Part shown: positions 38,301 to 53,300 of the stretch, piece by piece
How the letters are laid out: each line of letters begins with the position of its first letter
Numbering within the stretch: position 1 is the first letter of the stretch
Origin: Hepsetus odoe
Taxonomy: Eukaryota; Chordata; Actinopteri; Characiformes; Hepsetidae
Reading direction: 5' to 3'
Assembly: GCA_017165825.1 (NCBI GenBank)
Contig: CM029366.1
Coordinates: 27,197,862 to 27,261,861 of the forward strand
DNA length: 64,000 nucleotides
Notes under the pieces: model-generated
Database searches by the model: none
The model's input: the letters and a program-made list of their open reading frames with translations, nothing else
Told to the model about the DNA's origin: nothing
Program-made: the position numbers and the translations under genes

Positions 38301-41300
38301 CATATTTTTAATTTTCCATCTGTTCCCAGAGAGTACAAACAGCCCGATGGTCACTGTGATATTAAAGCCATCAACATTTCCAAATTAAGTATTTGAAATC
38401 TTTAAACAGCTGTTTATAGCTTGTTAGTGTTTACATTTTGGCCTTTATATAAAACTTATTAATCAAAACTTTGATTGATTACTGCTTAAATGCAACAACT
38501 CCCTAAAAATATATATTCACATGCATTTCTTCTCTAATGCTTAGTTCAGCACCTTCTTGTCTTAATGACAGTGTTTGTCCAATCAAGCATAACTTACATC
38601 CTTCTGCACTTGTCTCTTAGGAGTTCCTGGCCCTGTTTAAATGCTTTCCAATTATGTGATTCATGCATAATGCAATATTGATACTCCGACATTTATGGAT
38701 GACAGCTGTGAGTATAGAATCTATACTCACAGCTGAGTATAGAATCACAATATAGAATTTAACTACTGTTAAATTTGCTCCAGTGTCAGGAGCTCAGTTG
38801 CTTTTAAAGCCACGAGATTGCTGGTACACTTATTCAAACCAAGGGAGGCAGGGAGTGTTTTTAAAAGATACTTTATTATGTTTCTGGGATCTGACCTTGC
38901 ATGGGCAAAAGGAAATTTCGTAAATTTCATTGTTTTTAAAATATACTTCTTTTTCGAGGGGAAGTGGTGGCCTAGTGGTTAGGATGTTGCCTGCATGATC
39001 AGAGGATCGGGGGTTTGAACCCCTTCCCAATAGGTTTCCCTGAGGTAAGCTTGAGCAAGGTGCCGTCCCCGTTACGCTCCTCCCTGCGATGGGCTGGCGA
39101 CCTGTCCAGGGTGTGTGTGTCCCCCCCCCCCCCCGTCCTTCACCCTGTGTGAGCTGGGATGGACTCCAGCACCCCCCACAACCCCCCCTTGGGACAAGCA
39201 TGAATGAATGAATGAATGAGTGACTTCTCTTTTGCATTTGACATAAAACTACTCAAATGTTTGAAATTTAACCAAACTCATGACTGCTCTGATGCAAAAA
39301 TTGGTAAACGGTCAAGTATTAAAATAAATATAATAAATTATGCTTATGACTTATGCATATACGTTTGTCATATAGGGACAGCTTTCAAAATATACTTCTA
39401 GAAAAGTGATCAGATTACCATAGCTTATAACCTTTAAAAGAGTATATTTAATGTAACTATCCCAACGCAACAATTACTGCAATATTCATATCAAACTACA
39501 GTCCCTTTCCGGATAAAGCTTCAGACTTTCAGAACCCTGTAACGGTGAACTTCCTTTCCTTTCCACAAGAAAGAGTATGAAAATACATACATGAATCATT
39601 AGGTCATCCACACTGTCATGAGATCTGTGTCACAGAAAAATTTCATTGCTTTTGAGGCACACAATCTCTTAATTTTATTCAAGGTAGTGCACTTAAACAC
39701 GTTTCAACATATTCTGCGAGAACATACGCTTCAAAGGATTCGGAAAAAAGAAAAGTTGGGGTGAATACAGTTCAGCCCATAATGAATCCATTCAGACTGA
39801 GAGTACCTTGAATATGACAGAAGCGTTATCCTCAAGCTCTATAATTTATAGAGCCAGGGTGAAAAGATCTTGTTTTAGGCAGAACTGTGAAAGGATTGTC
39901 AGGCAAGGAAAGTGTGTTCTGTCTTGGAAATTAGATTGCAGTTCGCGATCAGATTATCCTCCAAGCATGCCAGTTATGGAGAGCCTACTGTCTGTGTTTC
40001 TTAGTGGATCTTATTCTTTTTTAAAAAGGGGGAGCACTCACTCCCACAGTTAGCTTCCAAATGGTACATGACTAGATCACTGGGACTGGCCAAAACAAAA
40101 CAGATGTTTTTGAGATGTAACACAGGCATCATCACATGATCTGATAACATGACACTGGCACATGTTTGCTAGTAAAACAGTAAGCCTATGCTACATGCAG
40201 CGGAAAGAAAAAGGCTTAATAACATGGCTAAATGTGGGCAGCGGTGGCCTAGTGGTTAGGGAGTTGGCCACAGGCTCGGAAGATTGTGGGTTCAAACCCT
40301 TGAACAAGGTACTGTCCCTGTCACTGCTCCCTGGGCACTTTCAATAGCTGCCCCCTGCTGCACATGTGTGTATGGGTGAAACGCAGAGGTTGAATTTCAT
40401 TGTGTTGTGCTGTGCTGTGTTTCACAATGACAAGGGCTTTCACTTTAAATGTTTCATAGGCTGGGGTGTTTGTTTTCCATGTGGAACAGCCAATCACAGA
40501 ACATTGCATGTGGTGTGGTTGCAACAAAACAATGTATCCAGTCATTTCTTAGAATGAGATAGCATGAATGTTGACTAGGTCTATACCTGAAAAGCTTATT
40601 GGCATGGAGAGACAAAAACTGTCTGCTACCAGGATTTAGTCTGATAAACAATCATTTTCTGCTTAGACAAGTGTGAAGACCAGAGCAGTTTCAATTCTGT
40701 GTTAGAGTTTCTGAGTTGCGGCAATTTTAGCATCCGGTTTGCATTACACAGTATGTGTTCTTCTGTTATGAGGGCCTGTGGCTGATACTTTCATAGAAAT
40801 TCTACTGCAGTGCACTGTACAGTCCCGACAGTGCATCCAAACTGCATCAACCCCATTATGAACTGTTAATAAAATACTTTTCCAAAATCATATTTTTACT
40901 CGCACAATGGCAACAAGCTGACTAGTTTTTTTAATGACTGGTTGATTTGTAGTCATGCAAAACCACGTATGGTGTATGTCCAGCTGAAAAGGAGAGGTAC
41001 AAGCTAACTCCTTTTCCAAAAACTGGGGGCAGTGTTGCAGAGCCTATTATAGAGAACATAAAGAGGATGTTTTAATATGTTGTCACAAAACTTGTATCTC
41101 CTTAGCAACAGATATCTGGAGTCTGTAGTATATTAAAAGTCCTCTCTCCATGCTCTTCTCATAACCCCAAAGCAGACATGATGCTATGGGCCTGAAGTAC
41201 TGAAACTTCAGATGCACACTGCCTACATATTATGTACGAAACTGCCGCGTGAGTCTAAACCTTGTAGAATTGTGGAAAATAGTGAGTGGTGACATTGCAT

Positions 41301-44300
41301 GTATGGCTGATAATGGGTTCTACTGCGGTGGCCAAGTGGTTAGGGAGTTGGCCCCAGGATCGGAAGGTTTAATTCCCAGACCAGTTGCCCTGAGGTGCTG
41401 CACGGTGTGAAGGGGTGAAAAGCAAGGGGTTGCATTTTGTTGTGTCTCACTGTGTACAGTGCTGTGTTTGACAATAATAGTCACTTTCTTTCACTTTCCC
41501 TTTACCAGATTCTCAATGGATTTTAAGACCTGGTATAAATATGTGCTTGTGTCTCAGAGTTGATGTTATTGAGAGGCTATTTTTAAATAATGCTGTACTC
41601 TGCTACACTCTGAAAAAGTCTTGTTCTAATTCAGCTTTATTAGTGGTTTACACATGGACTTATCAGGTCCAGCTGTGAGTCAGTCAGTGTTCGCTGAAAG
41701 CTGTTCACAATTGTTTCACTACAGTCGCAGCTTTTCTCACCATTCACAGTGCTACTGTAAGGCATACAGAACTGTCACGTAATTGGAGCATATGAAGCAT
41801 TTTGACAGCAGACCACACGTTGTGAAACGTCTCTCAGATTAACACAGCGCCACATTGCTGTGCATGCTGAGAGTCTGCTATGTTTTAAAAGTGGAGACCA
41901 CAGACAGAGCAAGAGGGAAGCCAATCACACTGTCATATAAAGGAGAAGGAGGATCTGTCAGGCTGGCAGAACGGATGCAGTGCCACTGTCACTGCCCAAG
42001 ACGCACAAGAGCCAATCGTTTAGTCTCAGACAGGAGAAGATTAAATAGAGCAATGAAGTTTTGTGGAGGGGCAGCCAGACACAATGGAAAGAATAATGCC
42101 AGCCATGCCTTTATTTGAACAGAAGAGAGAAGAGAGGACATGAGCATGTGGTCACTGAGGCCATCACGCTGCCTAGCAGATAGGACTTTGTGTTTTACCA
42201 AAAGCACACAAGGAGGCTACATCAGCTTTGCATGTTAAATGTTTGTAGATCTTATTTCTGCATAATTTTAACATTATTCAGATTTTCTTTTTACATGTTT
42301 AGTAAAAATATTAATACTGATTGAAATATACATCTAGTGGCATTTTTCTGGACAATTGGTGTTCGTGATTTTTGATCATTTAATTAATTTGAATGATATG
42401 AAATCAATAGTTCAAACTTACATTTTGCTTTGAGTTTGCCGCAGCAATCAATGCCATCTGCTGTTCTGATGTTCTAATTGCCTCTGGTTTATTTGATACT
42501 GGTGGAAGAGAAACACTGGCAATTATGCAGGCTGGCCAAGCACAATGGGAAGAAAAGGCTATAAGACTCAGTATTCAGAACTGATGTAAGTGTCATTTGT
42601 ATCGCTTGTAACTTTCAGCAGCAGACTGCATTAAAGTTCAGAATCAAATTCAGCTTCAGCAGTTTAATACAAAATATCAACAAGGAAGGATGGGTGATAA
42701 TGCTCATTCTGCTGCAGGACAGTTCTATTCACACTCCAGATGGGTGAATAACAGGCTGAAGGGCATTCTAGCAGTTAGGAAAATTCCCTGCTATGAAGAA
42801 AAGGCCTCCAGGTAGATGGTTCTCTGCCAAGGATGCTATAAAACATGGTGAGTAAATCATATATGCCTATGCGAAGTCATCATAACATTGTCTCAACTTG
42901 TTTCTCAACCAATAATCTTAAAGCGGCATATCAGCCAACATGCCTGCTCTCCTCCTACAGTGGTGCCACAGTAGTCCTGAGAGGGAGATTTCCCTGTTAA
43001 AGCCCCATGTCTTTTGATGGCGGTGGAAAAGTTACACTAGTCACGCTTTGGACAAATTCATTATTGCAGGCAGTTATTTTGTCTTTAGCTTGCTTGAGTA
43101 AAAGGATGCTAGGTGTCTATTGTGACTGTTAAATATGCTGAGTATCACATTTTTTTATAAGCCTCTACATAAGCTGCTTTTTCTGAAGGCCAAAAGGGGG
43201 ATAATCAAAAACGTGCTCTGTTTATGTTCTTATTAAAAAGAACAAAAAATGATCTGCTCCTAAGCATCGATTTAATTTTCAAAAACAAAGTGAAAGTATT
43301 GTGAGCTACAGATAAATAACATGAGTAGTTAGTTGCAAAATCACCATTGGCAATTACAATTGTAAGACATGTTTAGTAAGAAATAATTAGTTTTTATGGT
43401 TCGTTAGAAGGTTTTTGGGCCATTCCTCCTGCCAGACTCCTCAAATCTCCAACATTACCCTAAAGCTAGGCTTTACATACCGCCTTATAAATTATTAATG
43501 GGGTTCAACTGAGGAGATTGACTTCGCCTTCACCTCTTTTAGAAACTAGTTTTAAGTTCATTTGGCTGAATATCTGAGGTCTTGTTAAAATATTTCTGTT
43601 CTCTCTTTTCTTGGCCTATGAGATTCATATATAGATTAAATATAAGTTTTTCAAACCAGTTACACTGAATGATACGTCACTGTGCAACATGAAAGATAAT
43701 ATTAACTGCTAGTTTTAGGCTACAATGCCCCTTTAAAGTGCATTAATTTTTAGAAAAATGGGTCACAAGAGCTTGGTCTCAGAAGTGGGTAACAAGCTCA
43801 TGTGACAGGTGCCCTCAAGCCTTTCAAAATAATTCTAATTACTAAATATGAAGTAAATTGCTTACACGAGACAAATGACTAATGTCTCACACTGTGAGTT
43901 TGACACAATTTCACTCGGGTGTTTTAAGTTTCCCTGCAGTAGTGCAATAGCCCTGGAGAGCCCCAGGGGTTTGGGTATGGGAACTGAATTGGAGGGAAAT
44001 CAGTGATATGAGGACAAGTGTCTGTGTGTGGAGATCTAAACCCCTGGTGGGCCCTAACCCAGGCGGCCAGCTCGGACAGACTCTGCCAGCACTTTACAAA
44101 TCAAAATGGAACAGGGTGGGCTGGGAAGAAATCGATGGAAGGCGAGTGATTGTAATCCAACATCCATCCAAGATTCGCATTAGTGGTGAGGTCCTGAGCC
44201 TCGGCAGAAAAGGCTAAGAGCCTGACTGTGATTTGAACAAGTGGACTTAAAGCAGAGACATGGAGCCCCCTGCAGCATCTCTGCTCTGGTGGGGCATATG

Positions 44301-47300
44301 TTGAAAGCCATGAAGGTGCTTTTCCATTTCTGATGTTTTAAGCGGCAAACATGGCAGTCGGCCTGATGACTCATTCAGAGTTTGATTCTGCTGAATTGCC
44401 TTCGCATTGCCTGTCAGTCTGAAACTGTGCACACTAAAATCGTTTGCACTGCCAAAATGAGGGGTGTAGCATATCCTGTTAAAATAAAGATGCCAACAAG
44501 AGTACTTTGGAACAGAGAACCAGTAGATGAGCCACTTTTAGTTCTGTAAAACAGTGATTCTCAGCCATGGTGCTAGAGGCACACTCCCTTCACATTTGAG
44601 CTTTTCCATTGCTCCAGTATGTCTGATCCAGCTGATCAGAGTAGTAGAGAGCGTGTTAAAGCAAGTAAAGTACAAAATGAGCAGAGCACTGGGCCTTCAG
44701 GGCCAGGGCTGGAAAACCCTAAGGATCCTTTCAGTAGATGGTTCTTGAAGAAGTCCTTGTTGTAAGTGAGATAGGAGAATGTAAAGAACTTTTTACAGTT
44801 AAGAGAATCGTGGTTTTCAGCCAAGACCCATTTTGAAGCTTTTTCCCTCAGAGAATGTAACACCATCACACACAGCCTAGTCTTTTTTCAGAAATGCATT
44901 TTTAAAAGCATGGCTCAGGATTAACCTGCTGTGCAGGCTACATTGTGAAAAGAAGGATGACTTCATCATGGACAAATGAAATGCCAAAAAATAAGGGGTG
45001 AGTAGCTAGGTCAATTTAAATATGCCCTTTGACTAGTAGATTAATATTATTATTCACCATGGAAGAAGCTGTCTTTTTTTGTGACTGACTGAGTCAGTTT
45101 TGTGGGTTTAATTTGGAAATGTAGTATATGAATCCAACCGTACTTCCAGGTCTGTGGAAAGTTGATGTCAATTAGTACAGCTCTGAGGAGACTTCCACAC
45201 TGCAGCTGTGGGCTTAGAACTTTGAAACGACCTACTTGTCCTCTCATTAATTGGGTAAGAGGAGTAACCTTTCCTTTACAAAAGAGAAGCATGACTTTAT
45301 TCTCTCCCATTGGAAAGTGATCTGACCTTAATCTGTCAGAAAGAAAAGAGAGCTCTCTTGCTCTCCCAGGGGCATCATGTTCCTGGCCTGGAGATGTAGG
45401 TATTGGATTTTAATCGGTCAGGGCATCTTAAGAGATCGCCTGCATGACATACAGTATCATCAAGCTAATTAGGTGGAACTGAATACAGTCAGGGGTTTAA
45501 TGGCATTAGTGTTTAAGATGGGGGTAGAAAGTGGAATTAACTGAGCACTACAATCAATGCGTATTAGCTTCAATCTGAAGACCTATTGGATTTCAGCAAA
45601 GAAACCATAAACTTGATATACATCATGAGAGTCAAAGGTGCAATGACATTAAGCCACTAATTGCATGTATACAAATAAGTTTTGATTGCTGACAAATGTA
45701 ATGTTTATTGGAGACTATGTGGATTTGCCTGCACATACATACGCATAGTATCGGCCTGGCAGTAAAGCTTCCCAGTGGTTTATCACAGGTCTGTTTCTGT
45801 GATGATGTTGTAATGGCACCCCTCAGTGCTCATTTGGGGCTCTTCCAAGGGGACCATTCCCACTCCTCCTATCAGGCCCTTCACAGCAGCTCGGAGTGTG
45901 TGGTAATGATGATGAAATTAGAGTGGATAGTTAGATTTTGTTCCTGCTTGTTTTGTCGCGAGTGTGTGGTTGCCATGGAGAAGCCTGCATGTTTAGGTGA
46001 TAGTAGGAAAGAGCTGGTACAAAAATAGGTGTAATTAACTTTCCATTTCTGCTTCTACAACTTTACATCCAACATTATAACTTTCAGTGCAGTGTACATT
46101 AACGCCAGCAGGCACGAAGGTGGACACCGGAGAAAACAAACAGCAAGTGCTTTATTTATATTTAACATTGCATTTCAGAAATGGGCTCTTTTTGCCTTTG
46201 CTTCAGGCCTTTATATTGTTATGAAGAGTATTATATAGAGATTTTATACTGATGTTTAATATGTTCACTTGTTTTATATGCAACAAGAGTGAGAAGGATT
46301 ATAAATATATGAGCATCAGAATCTTTAAGCATCCACAATGAAAATGCTTTTTAAAATATAAATAATGTCTGTACACACTGTTAAAGTTCACAGTGCTTCT
46401 GTCTACTTCTTTGTTCATATGTGAAAATGACTACATTTTCCTTTTTCTTTGATGTCACAAAAGCATGCATATTTCCATGTATCCATCTTTTTAACATAAA
46501 GCCATTTTGATCCTTCTCTCTGAATGATAAGTAATGTTTTAACCTAAATCGCTTTTTGAACGAGGCACAATACAAGATAGCTAATCAGAGCAGAGCTCAT
46601 GTACAGATCCGTATTACATGCACAGTAACAAAATGGCTATAGAGAGGATGGGAAATGGTCATGTAAAACTGGATTAGATATACATCCCTAAATGTCAGAA
46701 AATGACCTTTGGTAGTGGTGGATAGGTGGGAAGTATGTGAAAGAAGTAATCAGTATTTTAATGGTGGTCTAGTGGTAGGATACTCGCCTATGGATCAACA
46801 GGTCATGGGTTCAAATCCCACCTCCAGCACTACCATCATTGGGTTCCTGAGCAAAACCCTTAAACCCAAGCTGCTCCAGGGGGACTGACTGTAATCAGGA
46901 TTTGGAAGTCGCTCTGGACAGAGCATCTGCTAAACGTTAAAAATCAAACTCAACAAGCCTTCAGCAGTGCTCAGATTTCTGTTTACTGACCAGCGCCAGC
47001 ACAAGTAAATATGAGTAAACTGTGTGCTGTTATTTAGCTCCATATTTAAGCATTTCTCTTTCTTTTTATTCTTGCTCACCCTCACTCTTTATTGTTTCTG
47101 TACCAGAATCTCAGGAATGTAATCTAATGTTTAAGCACCCTAAGCATTTGCAAGCATGTACATATTTAATTTCAACATGAACTGCGATAAGTCAGCTGCC
47201 ACTGTTAATGAAACCATTAATCAGCTCAGCTCCTTGTGTTTGCTGAGTGGCTATGCTCATATTTCTCTGTCTCAGGCAGCCTCGGATGCAGATGAATATC

Positions 47301-50300
47301 AAATGTTAGCTCAGCCGCATCACAGGGAGGGGATTCAGAAACCGAATAAGCTGGTGTTCCCTGTACATTTTGTTAATTCACATTTACAGAGCTGTTGAGC
47401 TGATTTCCATCTGCAGTCAGTGAAGAGTTTCTGTTAAATTGCGTTTGGGGAGTAAATGTTTATACCATCTGGCTTTTGCCACATTGGCCAGTTTTTCTGA
47501 TCAATCAGTTGAAGTTAGACATTTTTACATACTAAAGTAATACCTCTTAAAATAGTTAAGACAGCCCTAAAAACAAAAGTCACATTGAAACTGACCGCCG
47601 TTCTGTCATGAACCCTGAACTTTAAATGCATGCCACATAACGCTCGTAAGACTTGAAGAAATGGTGTTAAACTTTGTGTTTTGTTCTGTATTTATTTTAA
47701 TATTACATTTAATGTTAAGACAAAGATTAAGACTAAGATTGTTTAAGTTATTGTAAATCTTTTTAAAGGCTTTTTTTAAATAAGCAAAAATCTTTTTTAA
47801 ATTATAATTTTAAATTTCTGCCAATGAATTAACACATTTTCATTGTATTAAAGTGCTTATTGGGTGCAAATCATTCTTGCATTTCTTGCTTTCCCTGAAA
47901 TTCAATGTAAGATACAACTATAAGTAAGATTAAATGTAAGATACATTTTGAAATGACTATTTCCAAACTCCAAATCATGTATCCTACAATTAACCAGTTT
48001 GTTGCTGTGCCTTTAAGAGATATGTAAATTATCACTGCATTTGCTTAGTATTTCTATTTAAATATAATCTAATAACATTGTTACAACCATATTATAATGA
48101 CAAACTAACTAGATAATTGGTTAGATATATACTAGATATACACACATATGATCGGAGGATTGGGGATTCGAACCCCTTCCCAGTAGGTTGCCCTGAGGTA
48201 CCCTTGAGCAAGGTGCCGTCCCCATCACTGCTCCCCGGGCGCTTTCAATAGCAGCCCACTGCTGCACATGTGTGTATGGGTGAAATGCAGAGAACAAATT
48301 TCCCATTCGTGGGATTATAAATAAAGGATTATTATTATTATTATTATATAATATGAGATGTGTGTGTCCGATAAGTTGTAAGCATTTTGTGAAACCACAG
48401 GGATCTTATTTTCTTAAATCTTCCCCATAACCATAATACAACCACTGTGATGCTTGGCTTCAGGGTGAGGTATTGCTTAAATCTGACACACATATCAAGA
48501 AATTCAAAGAAGTGATATTCTAATATGTAGTGGGTTTTTAGACCTTGGTTACATTGTTTATTTTATATGGTTTTGTGTCTTTTCTGTACCTAGGTACCCA
48601 TGGTCCATTGAGGTGGGCATCACTGTACCCTGAGTGTGGGGAGAAGAACCAATCACCCATTGACATCCCTGATGAAGCTGCCCAGGTCTCTCAGGAATGC
48701 CAGGAGCTTATACTGGAGGGCTTTGAGGTCAAATCATCTAACAAGACCTCCATGAAAAACACAGGCAAAACAGGTTAGTTAGTAAAACAGTTACAGTTTC
48801 TTTAGTCGTTTAATTTTGAAAGATCTGCCATCCAGTGTTTCATCACATAAAAGCATTGTTTGAAGCAAGAATGATGGTGAGAAATGCCATTAACTCTGTG
48901 CTTACCTGCCAAACAGCCCTGTGTCTGGGTGCTGTACTGATCACATTAGTAATTAAGACTGCAGGGAAACAAATTACACTTAAAAGTGTTTTCTGTTCTT
49001 TCCTAAAAGATTGTTTTTCAGATGATCAGGAATATCAAAATAACTGTTCTGGACCAACGATAAAAAGTTATTTCATTTTTTCTTCCTGCAATATTTCATC
49101 ATGACACAAGATTGCATCAGGTCTTTGTTTGAAGTGAGTTGGCTAACCAACACTCCCCCTGTCTCAGCTAAAGAACAAGCCCAAACAAATATCAAACACG
49201 CCTTTCGCAAAGTCTGACACATCCCCATTGATCTTGGCCTTTGCTTTGCCACGTATCGGCTTTTTATAGCAAACACGAATGGCGGATCTCTCCGGATCCT
49301 GTTTTAATGCGCGCTCTGCTGCTGAAACTTATGATGATGCACAGTTGGCCTCCAGCATGGCCATCCACAAAGTACTGACAAAAGACGATTTCAGAAGCTG
49401 CACAGCGAAATAAAAATTTTGTCTCCAAAAAAGTGACTTTACAGAAGAAAAAAAAATCTTATTAATGTAATGTAAGGCAATTGGTGATGAAGCAGTATAT
49501 ATGACATATTAATAACTAGTTTTTGTTGTTCAAAAACCCTTGAATAAAGACCAGACACCGGCATCAGCTTTAGAAACCTTACAGTGAAATCCATATTATT
49601 CCTATGAATGACTTGTTCGGTGAGCTTAATTGAGAATAAATGCACTTGAATCACATAAAAGTGTAACAGTGCACCTACTGTGTCTGTCACACTGTCTTCG
49701 CATTTAGGATTTGGAAACCCTTGCAGAAAACCCATCAGCACACTGTGCCAGGTCTGCGCTGGGAAGCAATAGGGGTCTCTGCTTCAGTTTACAGATCACT
49801 GTATTAGAGCCCATAAAGCCTCTGTTTGGATGGCCTCTCCTGTGTACACAGCATCTTTATCCCCCTCTGTGCGTACTGCACGCGTGTGTGTGGATAAAAA
49901 GTCACCGCAGGCCCTTGTTTCATCCTCACTATCCTCTCCCTTCTCGCAGTCTCTCCTCCATCTCTCTTCAAACGCCACTCTCATCCCTCCCGACTCCTTG
50001 TTTGTTTATTCGCGCTCCATGCCTTTTCGCTTGCCTCAGGATTAAATGCTGGATCTGCCACTAAAGCTTGTGTACCCATTCATCCTAATCTCTGTGATGA
50101 GGCATGCTGAGGAAACGTTATAGGCCTGTTGCCCAAGCCTGCAAAGACTTTGTGTCCCTGGCAGGCGTGTGTAGATATGTTATCAGGTGTGTGGGGAGGG
50201 GTGTGATATAACAGCTGGTTTAAGAGTTGAGGATGAAGTCTATCATAGCTTAATATGCATTAGAATCCTCTGAAGGATGTGGAAGTCTTGTAGAAAACAT

Positions 50301-53300
50301 GACTTGAGTGTGCATAAAATGTAAAAGGATTAAATGGGAAGTAGAATATTAGTAGTGTTGTTCACAATTCGCTAAGCAAAGTAAGCAACTTTAAATAAGT
50401 ATACTATTTACCATTCAGTTCATCTAACTTTTGACAGTGCCCGTATTTCCACATGAGATGATAATAAATAATCCTTCATTTTAACACATAACAATATCAC
50501 CAATTGTTTATTCATTGTCTGGGCTGCTAATCCAAATCAGGGTCACTGGGGGCTGTAGAGTTCCCCAGCGCTCATGGGGAAAACACTGAAATACTGTGCT
50601 GAGGACTGCATGTTTCCTCTGTGTGCATGGGTTTCCACCCACAGTCTGTAGACATGCATGTTAGGTGGATTGACGATGCTAAATTGACCCCAAAGCCTGT
50701 CCTGCAATCGACTGGCGACCTTTCCAGCATATTTCTATGCCTTTCAGCCTTCGTGCACTAGGATAGGCTCCACCCCCACCCATGACCCTAGTGAGGATAT
50801 GCAGTTGAGATGATGAATGAAGGACTTATGTTAATTTATTTTAATGTTTGGCCGTCAGCTGGGAACTACTAAGCATGGGCAGGTGGGAAGCAAGATAGCT
50901 AATCAGCAAACTGGATTGTACTTTAATCTCTGCATGCAATCAACAGAAATGAGCTAAACTCTCTCATTCACTCCCTCGCTATCCTAACAGCTTATCCTGA
51001 GTAGAGTCACAGGAGGTGCTGGAGCTTATCCCAGCTCTCAAAGGGCGAAAAGCTGAGAAACACCCTGGACAGGTCGCCAATCTAGCACAGGGAATAAGCT
51101 AAACTGGTACTTTCAGCTATTTACATGCCAGCTAAAATTTTCATCTAAAATTTCATTTGCACTGGGAAAATCACTTGCAAACCCAGATAACACTGCAGTG
51201 AGAACAGAACCTTCAATTTTCATTTTTATCTTTTTTTTTTTGCAAAAATATTTTTTACAAAATATAATATTAAATAAAAAATGCAAAGCAAATCCATGTT
51301 GTTTCCATCTTAAACTTATTGAATAGATATCAGATCATCCTTATGTAATTTATTAATAATTAATCAAATATAAATTACATAAGCACGATCTGTTGCACTG
51401 GATCGGTTTCCCAGTGCAACCAGCACCTGCAATGTTTTAAAAAGTGTGTAAAAAATGATAAAAATGAAAACTGAAGGTTCGGTTCTGACTGCAGTGTTAT
51501 CTGGGTTTGCAAGTGTTAATCACTACTGATGTTACAGGAAGCCTATTTTTTTCAACACCATTTATCATTAGCCCATCTATCTGCTTTTTCATTTCAATGT
51601 GAGGCAATTTTTAATTCCCTTTAAGTTGAAGAACCACATAAGAAACTGGAGATCAATTTGAAAGGATGCATTTATTGTAGGCCATAAAGACTAATTAAAA
51701 TTTTGTCTCAGGTCCAAGCTGCCTGACATCTAAGCTGGGGTTAGTGTTTAGCTGCTTTATTATTTTAACTAAACTTACCCTAAATGGAGACATTTGTATA
51801 GGCCATTTGAAATGGTGACTTATCTACATTATCATGTCATTTTATGCATTAATGAGGAGCAAGGCCATCCTTAATGCAGCTAAATGTGACAGGCTTTTAT
51901 ATTTAAGTTTAAGAAGTCTCTAGAGACTAGTAGAACTGGCCCTGATGTGCTGCTTTCTGCTTGTGCCCCCAACTACAGGGAGCAAAGTATTTTTTTCTTT
52001 TTTTTTTTTTTTTTTTTAGAATGCTTAAATGTGACTAATGAGAGAATTGTGTGTGGACAAAGTTTCATTTGGCTGTGTGTGAAAGGATTTTTCAGCTTAA
52101 TTTGCTGCTGTCTAAGTGTAGATGTGAATGAAGTAACGGGGTGGAAATGATGTAGGAAGAACATGGCATTGTTCTCTAGATCTGTGTGGAGAAACAAGGG
52201 AAGCAGTCAATTCCTGACTTTACTGCAGTAATGATTTGTATGTCTTCCTTCTTTCCTTCCTCCACACCCCTCCCCTTACCCTCTATTCCTCTTTTTCTTC
52301 CCCAGTCTCCATACTGTTGAAGAATGACTATTTTGTAAGTGGAGCGGGGCTACCTGGGCGGTTCAAGGCAGAGAAGGTGGAGTTTCACTGGGGCCATAAT
52401 AATGGATCAGCCGGCTCAGAACACAGCATTAATGGAAAGAAGTTTCTGGTTGAGGTAGTTCAAACAATATTGCTTTTTTATGCCTTTTTTACAACTTTCA
52501 TGGGGAACACTTTTCTGAAAGGCAGTAGTCATAGGGCTATATAACAACTGACACAAACATACATTGAAAATTTGAAAGACATATTCCAACAAAGTGTGTT
52601 AGTCACAAGGGGTACTTTAAAGTGAAAGTGACTATGTGTTAATGTGAAGACATTGCACGGCACATGGTGAACCGTAATAAAATGCTTTCTCTGCATTTAA
52701 TCCATTACACAGTGCAGGAGGCAGCCATATCCAGCTCCCAGGAGTAAGTGATGGGGATGGTACCTTTCTGAAGGATACCTCACCTTCTGATTGTGGGACC
52801 TTGTCCCTAACGACTAAGCCACCCCTGCCCCTTTAGTCACTTTCAGGCCAAAATCCAGAAACAACACCAGACACTTAAAAATGTTTCTACAGATGTCAGT
52901 TGTCATGAAAGGCTTATATAATGTAGCCTTATGGATGCTGCCATACAGTTAAGTGTCTCCTGTTTATGCTTGTCGTTAACCATCCTGCTTTGTGTTGCTA
53001 TGGCTCGGTCATAAACTCTCTAAAATGTGGGCCTATTTGATTGATTGGCCAACACAAAAAACAGGATTCAGCCAACCTAAAAAAGCAAAGTAACACAGTT
53101 GCCTTAAGACTGAGTACATTAACCTTCATAACAAAATGTAAATCACGAATAATGTCCTTACTAGTGATTATGTGTAGCTCAATGAACTAAAAATGATTTT
53201 TTAAGCAACCAGGTTATTTGTGTACTTGTTTACAGACAGCAAACAGTTTTACAGTAGACTGAGTTTTGTTCATGAGCAAAAGCTGCTAATCTTTCTTATC

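Larger units (their letters stand above)
22442..48593 (+). other. ptprg: ptprg intron 2 (26.2 kb)
   Basis: Donor GTGAGT, acceptor CCTAG. Repeats inside are listed separately. No gene or RNA gene is seen in 22442-23670, 24280-24760, 26425-27605, 27890-31610, 32910-38700, 38740-38955, 39210-40235, 40450-41320, 41500-44545, 44720-46760 or 46950-48145. Any conserved regulatory elements there would need cross-species alignment to find. Confidence 0.85.
48774..52305 (+). other. ptprg: ptprg intron 3 (3.5 kb)
   Basis: Donor GTTAGT, acceptor CCCCAG. It contains two copies of repeat C and a MITE. The rest (48774-50510 and 51520-52305) shows no gene or recognised repeat apart from a T run at 52000-52018. 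Confidence 0.85.
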
